Of a stretch of DNA of 64,000 bases, positions 58,017-64,000 are shown one piece after another. The notes under the pieces were generated by a model that saw only the letters and a program-made list of their open reading frames with translations, was not told where the DNA came from and made no database searches. The stretch's first letter is position 1. Every line of letters starts with the position of its first letter. The position numbers and the translations under genes are program-made. Origin of the DNA: Endotrypanum monterogeii (Eukaryota > Euglenozoa > Kinetoplastea > Trypanosomatida > Trypanosomatidae); contig CM007345.1 in assembly GCA_000333855.2 (NCBI GenBank), forward strand, positions 611,527-675,526, given 5' to 3'.

Positions 58017-58412
58017 TCAGAATGATCTTGCCGCAGAAGTTGCAGGCGGCATATCTCGTCCTCGCCAACTCTTCACATTTGTACCAGCTTCTTCGTATAC
58101 GTCGATGACTGCAACTGATACAACGTCAGCACCACGTAACATGATTACACCAAGCTGTACTTCTTCCATGGGGGGCAATGCATTGTGTTCGGCATCGTCG
58201 CCGTTGATTCCTGCCGAGATCGATTCATAGGCACCATTGCTGTCGCTTCCTCCGGCCGCCCCTTCGATCAGGTCGTACGGCGCGCCAATCCGCTCGACGC
58301 AGGATGTGAGCACAATGTTAAGCAGCTGATCGGCTGCGTGTAATACACCGACGAGGTTACGCCCATCTGCCGTCACCACGGAGACGCGTTTGCGCAGATA
58401 CTGCGAAAGCAT
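58017..58412 (-). CDS. LSM8: LSM8-like Sm protein
   Basis: A 131-residue Sm-fold protein. Sm1 is clear at 9-38: RVSVVTADGRNLVGVLHAADQLLNIVL, near human LSM8's VAVITSDGRMIVGTLKGFDQ. Sm2 is at 84-105: VQLGVIMLRGADVVSVAVID, with the RG pair. LSM8 distinguishes the nuclear Lsm2-8 ring, which binds the U6 snRNA 3' end, from the cytoplasmic decay ring. Between Sm1 and Sm2 lies a Gly/Ser/Asn-rich insert of about 35 residues (48-82), absent from yeast and human LSM8 (about 95-109 residues). Upstream in-frame codons are TG repeats from a GTG, so I use the ATG at 58412. A (TG)n tract and CACACAG lie directly upstream on the coding strand. Confidence 0.85.
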   Translation of the reverse strand: MLSQYLRKRVSVVTADGRNLVGVLHAADQLLNIVLTSCVERIGAPYDLIEGAAGGSDSNGAYESISAGINGDDAEHNALPPMEEVQLGVIMLRGADVVSVAVIDVYEEAGTNVKSWRGRDMPPATSAARSF

Positions 58413-59973
58413 GTACTGTGTGAGGTGTTGGAGACACGTACATACACACACACACACACCAAGAAACTATCTCCAGACTTGAGGTTTTTATATATTCACG
58501 TTCCAGTCCGGCTACGGATACCCCACTAGATAAATATATATATATATATATATGTCTTCGGGTGGCGTAAGTCGGTCTGGACATGGAGCACACGAATGTG
58601 ATTACATCAGAAATGCATGGGCGGATAAGGGAGAGAAGACAGTGGGTGGTGGTGGTAGAGTGAGATAAGTAGAAAAGAATATGCACTCAAACACACCTTG
58701 ATCATAATGAAAGCGAGGAGGCAGTGCATCCGTGCCGCTGGGTGGAGAAGAAGAGGTAGATCTACCGTCTTGTGTGTGTGTGTGTGTGTGTGCACCTTCA
58801 TTGGTATACGAGCCGCTTTTCTCGCTATCCCCTAAAGTTTCTGCGTAAAACAATGCCGTGTACACTCGCTCTCTCTCTTCCTAGTACTTGCGAGTCTGTC
58901 CAAGAAAAGTTCTATCCACAACAAACACACACACACACACACATGTACCTTGCTCCATCATGGAAATGTTTCCTGCCATATCGCCTTCTCTTGTTCACAC
59001 CTCTTTCCCTCGCCGGCGCACCTTGCACCTTACTGCTTCGTCCGAGCACTTGCGCTGTAACACGCGTTGTGAAGGGGAGAAGGTGCAGTATATTTCGCGT
59101 TCTCCACCTGCATACGCGCGCCATGTGTGTGCAAATGGTATGTGTGCCCAGAGAGAGGTGATAAGTGAAGGATACCACGCGAACGGAGGCTATTGTCGCG
59201 AAAACAACAAAAAGACGCTATAGTTCTGCACGTCTTGATCTGTCCATTTTTATTTATTTATTGGATCGCTCCAAATATGCTTTTGATTGTTGAGAATCTG
59301 TGTTTCGGTCATTTCCGTTTGCTCTTTTTTTTTTCTTCCTCTGGGAAGATACGGATGTGGGTTGCGTAGGAGAACGAGCAGGCGCGTGCTCCCTTGGCTG
59401 TCCCTATCATCCTCAACGCCAAGTAGTGCACACGTTGAACACATGTATTCCAAGAACACAGTCATTCACACTAACATGCAGACCTCTCCCTTTGCTTCCC
59501 CCCCTTTTTTTTTAAGGTTAAAGCGAGGCAAAAAAAAAAAAAGAAATGATACAAAGAAAACAAAAATAATAAAAAAAAAACATGGACGTCTTTCTCGCAG
59601 GCTTATAACGGCATTGCTCTTCCTAGTCCCACTTAAGTGGTGCGGGAGAAAGTGTAGGGCAAGGAGGAGGGTTCGAGGCCAGCGTTGGGGTGATAGTGGC
59701 AGAGGACGAGGGGGGGGGGGAAACGTGTTCCACCCGCGCGCGCATTACGATGCTGCGCATTCGTGCCCTTCGACCACACGATGGTTCTCCTCTTTTGTTT
59801 TTATCTATTTCTTCTCGGCACATGTCGATTAAAAGTCGATAACTCAACTATATGAAGGTAGAAAAAATATATATAACAAAGGAAACATTTGTGCAGACAC
59901 AACTACGTACAACAGAGAACAAAAAACATTTCCCCCTTTTTTTCCCCTCATGTCCCTCCTTCCCCTTCAACAG

Positions 59974-60008
<35 letters not shown>

Positions 60009-60328
60009 ACAAAAGAAAAAAAAGATTCACTGAGTGACAAAATTCGAACGATTATTCAAATTGAAAACGCTGTCTTTTTGTAAGTGTGTATCTGGTGGCG
60101 AAGGGGGGAGGGAGGGACAGGCGAGGAAAAAAAAACGCCCTAATATTGGTTTCGGTGTGTGCAAACGTGTGTAAATGAACGAGCAAAGAGGAGCGGGAGA
60201 TATCCACGCCCTCTTTTTTTTTTTCTCTTCAGCACCTTCCATGCACCGTCCCATCCCTAAATACACACACGCATACATACGTATATATTTGAATATATAT
60301 GTATGCGCAAGAACACGTACGAAGACGT
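58413..60328. other. Intergenic region, repeat-rich
   Basis: A 1.9-kb spacer between PDH E1-beta and LSM8 with (CA)n at 58439-58460, (TA)n at 58533-58552, (TG)n at 58771-58792, (CA)n at 58924-58943, A runs at 59530-59541 and 59571-59580, and (CA)n at 59976-60004. Frames of up to 180 codons on either strand are homopolymer-driven and unlike known proteins. Confidence 0.65.
58771..58943. repeat. Inverted (TG)n/(CA)n pair
   Basis: (TG)n at 58771-58792 and (CA)n at 58924-58943 are complementary, with a loop of about 130 nt, in the PDH E1-beta 3' flank. Confidence 0.75.
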
Positions 60329-61381
60329 TTAGCTAAGAACACGCTTGGCAGCAGCCAGCACGTCGGTTACCTGCGGCTGGGAGGCCATCTCGATATCCTT
60401 GCTGTATGGCGTCGGGCAGTCCGCACACGACACTCGCTCCATCGGGGCATCAAGGTAGTCAAACGTGTCGCTCTCCATGACACAGGCGCAGATCTCAGCA
60501 CCGATGTTGCACACAGGAAAGGATTCGTCGACCGTCACCGCGCGGTGGGTCTTCTTGATGGACTTGAAGATGGTGTCGCGGTCGAGCGGGCGCAGAGAAC
60601 GAAGGTTGATCACTTCTGCCTGTACACCCTCTGCAGCAAGTTTCTCAGCAGCCTTCAGGCACAGGGCCACACCGCGAGAGAAGCCGATGAGAGTGATGTC
60701 AGTGCCCTCACGTTCGATCTTCGCCTTGCCAAACGGGATCACAAAGTCCTTGTCAGCAGCCTCTTCCGAGACAGGGAAGGAGTCGCCATACATCAGCTCG
60801 TGCTCAAGCATTACCACAGCGTTGTCATCACGGATTGCTGCCTTCATCATGCCGCGAGCATCCTCGCTGTTGTATGGGGCAATAACCTTCAGGCCGGGAA
60901 CGGACGCATACCAGGGCGCAAAACACTGACTGTGCTGGGCGCCCACACCTGCTGATGCGCCGTTGGGCCCACGGAAGACTACAGGGCACTTCATCTGACC
61001 GCCAGACATGTAAAGACTTTTGGCAGCTGAGTTGACAATCTGATCAATTGCCTGCATGGCGAAGTTGAAGGTCATGAATTCACACACTGGGCGCATGCCG
61101 TTCAGGGCGGCACCGACAGCCATGCCAGCGAAGCCGTGCTCCGTGATGGGCATGTCAATGATGCGGTCCTTACCGTACTTGTCCATGAGACCCTTGGTCA
61201 CCTTGTAGGCGCCCTGATACTGGCCGACTTCCTCGCCCAGCACGAACACACGACTGTCGCGGGCGAGCTCTTCATCGAGGGCCGATTGAATGGCATCGCG
61301 CACAGTCATATTCGTCGCGGCGCAGCGAGTCGCCATGGCGGCTGACGCCGAGAGTACAGTACGGGAGGAGAAGCGACGCAT
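60329..61381 (-). CDS. PDHB: Pyruvate dehydrogenase E1 component, beta subunit
   Basis: A 350-residue protein of normal PDHB length. A mitochondrial presequence ([19 protein letters not shown]) precedes the pyrimidine-binding domain: [55 protein letters not shown] and [17 protein letters not shown]. The C-terminal transketolase domain has [15 protein letters not shown] and the late [11 protein letters not shown], where most E1-beta have GADVPMPYA. With E1-alpha it forms the thiamine-diphosphate enzyme that decarboxylates pyruvate and acetylates the lipoyl arm of E2 in the matrix. The start is an ATG at 61379-61381, just after an A-rich run on the coding strand and about 25 nt downstream of a (TA)n block. 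Confidence 0.97.
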   Translation of the reverse strand: MRRFSSRTVLSASAAMATRCAATNMTVRDAIQSALDEELARDSRVFVLGEEVGQYQGAYKVTKGLMDKYGKDRIIDMPITEHGFAGMAVGAALNGMRPVCEFMTFNFAMQAIDQIVNSAAKSLYMSGGQMKCPVVFRGPNGASAGVGAQHSQCFAPWYASVPGLKVIAPYNSEDARGMMKAAIRDDNAVVMLEHELMYGDSFPVSEEAADKDFVIPFGKAKIEREGTDITLIGFSRGVALCLKAAEKLAAEGVQAEVINLRSLRPLDRDTIFKSIKKTHRAVTVDESFPVCNIGAEICACVMESDTFDYLDAPMERVSCADCPTPYSKDIEMASQPQVTDVLAAAKRVLS

Positions 61382-62667
61382 AATTTTTTTTTCTTTTTTT
61401 GATATGTATATGTATATATATATATATATAAATAGTATATATACTATATATATATACTATATAATCAAAATATCTTTGTGTTCCAGGAATAGAAAAGGGG
61501 TCAAAGTGGAGAAAGCCTGCTGGAGAGAGACACAAAAATGAGGTGTGTGTGTGTGTGTGTGAGGAGGAGGAGGGGAGGGGCGGCTTCTGTCGACGGGGTG
61601 ACAAGAACAGTATTTATCGATTAATGCTGTGAGGGCGTTCAGATGCAGAGAGGGCAAAAAGGAGACGATAGTCGATGATGTGAGATGCTGATATATATAT
61701 ATATATATATACACACGCTCGAGTGAACTGTTCACGTGTACGGTGGTTAAAAAAGAAAAACGACCGCGTGAAGGGGAGAGGAGGAGAGGGGTTTGGCAAA
61801 GAGGACACAAGTGTGTTCATAGGTACGACCACTCATTTATAAAAAAAAATGCATCTTTTGGAAACACAGAGAGTGAGCGCTCGATAACACGTTTATACAC
61901 ACGCGTCGTTGAAGTTGTCTAGGATGCAAGGTAGAGGTGAGGGGTGGTGGTGGAGCGACAGCTGGCAGAATGTAGTTAAACGCGTTCCTCATCACAGACA
62001 AAAGACTGTTGACCCTTCAAGCTCCAGAGTCCAATATACACGCGACCTTCCCCCTCAATCTTCCTCCACGCCCCCCACCTCCTGTACATCACTCTCCGTT
62101 GGATCCTCCCTCCCCACTCCCCATCACCTTTTTAAATGTCTGGCACCTATTTTTGTTTCCTTTTCCTTCTCATATCTGCAGCGGCATAGGCGCACGTGTA
62201 TGTGTGTTTTTATGTTAGCCTGGTTGTAGGCATCTCTGGGGCACCGCCGGCTACCCCTTGCTTTAGGGATTTCCCCTCTTTCTCTCTTCGTTCTGAGGGG
62301 AATGGTCGACGTACAGCAGATGAAGGGAGGCAGAGGCCGGATGGGGAGGAGATGGTGCCCCCCCCCCCGCCGCCGCACTCGACCAACAACAACAAAAGGG
62401 CCATCAAAAAGCGGCAAAACCATGCGGCGCACTTTTTCGTTTTTGGCTCGCGTATCCGCAAACCCCACCGAGCCCTCCCTCCGCCTCCCTCCAAATCCCA
62501 TCCTTTCCGTTCCCGATCTGCAGATCATCTACCATTAAGGCTGTGTGTTCCATCTACGATCCAAATAAGCCCCCTAAAGACACACACACACAGACGAGAA
62601 ACCCACACTCATTTCACATCACCCTTTAGGTCCACCGTCCAGCGATGTGGAGAGTGACCTACTGGTT
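61382..62667. other. Intergenic region
   Basis: The spacer between the partial right-edge gene and PDHB contains a TA-rich block at 61406-61463 with short palindromes (for example 61433-61446), (TG)n at 61541-61560, (TA)n at 61690-61710 and a C run at 62359-62369. One ATG-started minus-strand frame of 134 codons (62124-62528) exists, but its Arg/Gly-rich composition gives no support for a gene. Confidence 0.6.
61406..61463. repeat. TA-rich block with short palindromes upstream of PDHB
   Basis: TA units are interrupted by G and C so that self-complementary words such as TAGTATATATACTA (61433-61446) form. The block ends about 25 nt before the PDHB ATG. Confidence 0.85.
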
Positions 62668-64000
62668 TTAGTGTCGAGGGCGTTTCGTGTGAGGACGATG
62701 CTGCTTGCTATCGTTTCTGGCAGACCTTTTACGAGAATTATCCCCTGCAGTGCCACTGCCGTGATCACGACCGCGGCCAGCGCCACCATCAAGTTTCTTC
62801 TTGCGGTCCCTTTCGTTGCGGCGCTCTCTCTCTCGATGGCTGTAGTTTCTCTGGCTGCCTCTGCTCCGCTCCTCTGGTGCGGCGGCAGCGACCGTGAACG
62901 AAGAAGTCGTCGGAGCTGTTGTAGCGGCCGCCTTTGCACTCGTTATTGTCTGTGGTGCGGGGGGTGATATGGGGTGCAGAGTGTAGAGACGACAAACATC
63001 ATCGGCGACACCGAGCTCCGTGCACAACGCGCTCTTCTCCACAACTGCAAGTCGCTGTACCATTGCGTCGATGGCGACACTCTTGCGCCTGGACACGATC
63101 TTTTTGACTGTGCTTTGGATTTTCTCGACGACGCTGCGTACAAGCGAAATGGTGTCACCCAGATGTTGCAATACCATCACAATCTTCCATTCATCAAGGA
63201 TGGAGTTCCGCTGTGCAATCTTCTGCACAGCCATCACGACGTCACCGAAGGTGTGCTGCACCATGCGGAACGCGTCCGCCTCTGTGTCGGGGAGACTACA
63301 GTGAAACACGCGTACTGTGCTATCCTCCGTCAGGAAACTCTTCTTGTATGGAAGAACGATATCCTGAAGCACACATCGCATGCAACACAGGCAGGATAGC
63401 GCCTCGGTGCGAGTACAGTCGGTCAGCGAGTTGGCAAGTGTGAAGAAAAAGCGCTGACACATGCGTTGCCGCTCTTGCGCGGTCATGACGATGGGCAGCT
63501 GCGAGTCGCTGAGTACATGCAGAAGATGCCCAAGCGTGGCGGCGCTGATGGCACCATCTATCGGCGAGATGCGTGCACGCTGGACAAGGGCTTCGTGTAT
63601 ATGATCCAGGTATTCGCGCAGCGTGGCTGGTCGAAGTGCGGTTTCTGCGGCAGCGATGCTGGTGTTCGTAGTGGCAGTCATCGCTGCCTCCTGAGGGTTG
63701 TCGATAGAATCAACAGCGGCCAACTTCTCGTCTTCCGGTTTATCTCGGAGCTGCTTCTGTTCCTGCTGCTTCAGCAACGCCTCCGTATCACCGCGCACAG
63801 CGTCTCTTAGCTCGTGCAAAGCCGCATCAACGTCTTGTGTCCCTTTTAGTTTTATCTGCTCCACTCCTGCGCGAATACTGAGAAGGGTCTTCGTCGGGGT
63901 GTGTGGTCCGCAATGCGCGGAGAACTCCCGGAGAAGTCGCTTCGCAGCCGTATGGAGGCGTTCGACATTGCCAACTTGATCGTACCTGGCTGCCCAAAAC
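62668..64000 (-). CDS. Hypothetical protein with RS/RE-rich tail, 5' partial
   Basis: The reading frame stays open from its stop at 62668 to the right edge, so the N-terminus is outside the window; about 444 codons are visible. The first in-window codons read WAARYDQVGNVERLHTAAKRLL. The visible body is helical (for example ATLGHLLHVLSDSQLPIVMT; MVLQHLGDTISLVRSVVEKIQ). The last 75 residues are Ser/Arg/Lys/Asp-rich (HRERERRNERDRKKK...KRSARNDSKQHRPHTKRPRH), like RS-domain splicing or RNA-processing factors. I do not recognise the family; the helical body could be a HEAT/MIF4G-like fold. A nuclear location is inferred from the basic tail. No in-frame ATG occurs at the visible 5' end. Confidence 0.8.
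   Translation of the reverse strand, partial: FWAARYDQVGNVERLHTAAKRLLREFSAHCGPHTPTKTLLSIRAGVEQIKLKGTQDVDAALHELRDAVRGDTEALLKQQEQKQLRDKPEDEKLAAVDSIDNPQEAAMTATTNTSIAAAETALRPATLREYLDHIHEALVQRARISPIDGAISAATLGHLLHVLSDSQLPIVMTAQERQRMCQRFFFTLANSLTDCTRTEALSCLCCMRCVLQDIVLPYKKSFLTEDSTVRVFHCSLPDTEADAFRMVQHTFGDVVMAVQKIAQRNSILDEWKIVMVLQHLGDTISLVRSVVEKIQSTVKKIVSRRKSVAIDAMVQRLAVVEKSALCTELGVADDVCRLYTLHPISPPAPQTITSAKAAATTAPTTSSFTVAAAAPEERSRGSQRNYSHRERERRNERDRKKKLDGGAGRGRDHGSGTAGDNSRKRSARNDSKQHRPHTKRPRH

Noticed and set aside
59287..59832. Plus-strand frame of 181 codons in the PDHB-LSM8 spacer
   Set aside because: It is rich in Lys/Phe/Arg from homopolymers, lies against the direction of every gene and matches no family.
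60299..60955. Plus-strand frame of 218 codons
   Set aside because: It is antisense to the highly conserved PDHB gene.
62124..62528. ATG-started minus-strand frame of 134 codons
   Set aside because: It has the right direction and a real ATG, but Arg/Gly/Lys-rich composition and no recognisable fold; kept only as a remote possibility.
1..64000. CRISPR array, tRNA/rRNA genes, toxin-antitoxin, phage or integrative elements
   Set aside because: No evenly spaced repeats, no convincing tRNA B-box or cloverleaf by eye and no integrase or transposase motifs; the genes are eukaryotic.
1..64000. Strand-switch region or centromere-like segment
   Set aside because: All 20 genes face the same way and no long AT-rich gene-free zone exists; the longest spacer is 2.3 kb.

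Overview
The window reads as a core stretch of a trypanosomatid nuclear chromosome, most likely from the Leishmaniinae. Twenty intron-less protein genes all lie on the minus strand, so transcription runs from position 64000 towards 1. They are separated by 0.5-2.3 kb intergenic spacers full of (CA)n, (TA)n, G-rich and A/T homopolymer tracts. On the coding strand, polypyrimidine runs followed by AG precede many start codons, as expected for polycistronic transcription with trans-splicing. There is no strand switch, no tRNA or rRNA gene and no mobile element that I can support. The order CK1 ... eIF3f ... PDH E1-beta matches my memory of Leishmania major chromosome 25 (roughly LmjF.25.1560-1720). 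That is recollection, not a search.

Layout in transcription order, right to left. 64000-57374: a partial gene with an RS/RE-rich tail, then PDH E1-beta (60329-61381) and an LSM8-like protein (58017-58412). 57373-44931: a leucine-rich-repeat protein, the mitochondrial J-protein HscB/Jac1, and a 1918-residue protein with TPR-like helices. A 663-base assembly gap sits at 43847-44509. 43356-36605: MAD2, an unrecognised 964-residue protein, a mitochondrial EF-P-like factor and a twin-CX9C protein. 35918-26862: mitoribosomal protein uL24m, a DGAT2-type acyltransferase, a 145-residue putative mitochondrial membrane protein and eIF3f. 25564-15309: the flagellar WD40 protein CFAP251, a BRCT-repeat protein and a casein kinase 1. 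12992-1016: the TRAPP subunit TRAPPC8/Trs85, a LAMMER/CLK kinase and a small Tim chaperone.

The genes do not form a functional operon. As is usual in trypanosomatids, one transcription unit mixes unrelated housekeeping functions. Seven or eight products are mitochondrial: PDHB, Jac1, EF-P-like, twin CX9C, uL24m, small Tim, probably the 145-residue protein. Others serve the cytoskeleton or cell cycle (CFAP251, MAD2), trafficking (TRAPPC8), RNA metabolism (LSM8), translation (eIF3f) and signalling (CLK, CK1).

Start codons were checked on the DNA. Several long frames open with non-ATG codons inside splice-signal DNA, so I moved those starts to the first ATG (CLK, TRAPPC8, CFAP251, DGAT2, uL24m, TPR protein, LSM8). 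I found no clearly new multi-gene system. The best leads are an EF-P-like factor lacking the usual lysine/arginine at its loop tip, inserts in LSM8, CK1 and CLK, two very short predicted 5' leaders, and (TA)n tracts close upstream of several starts.
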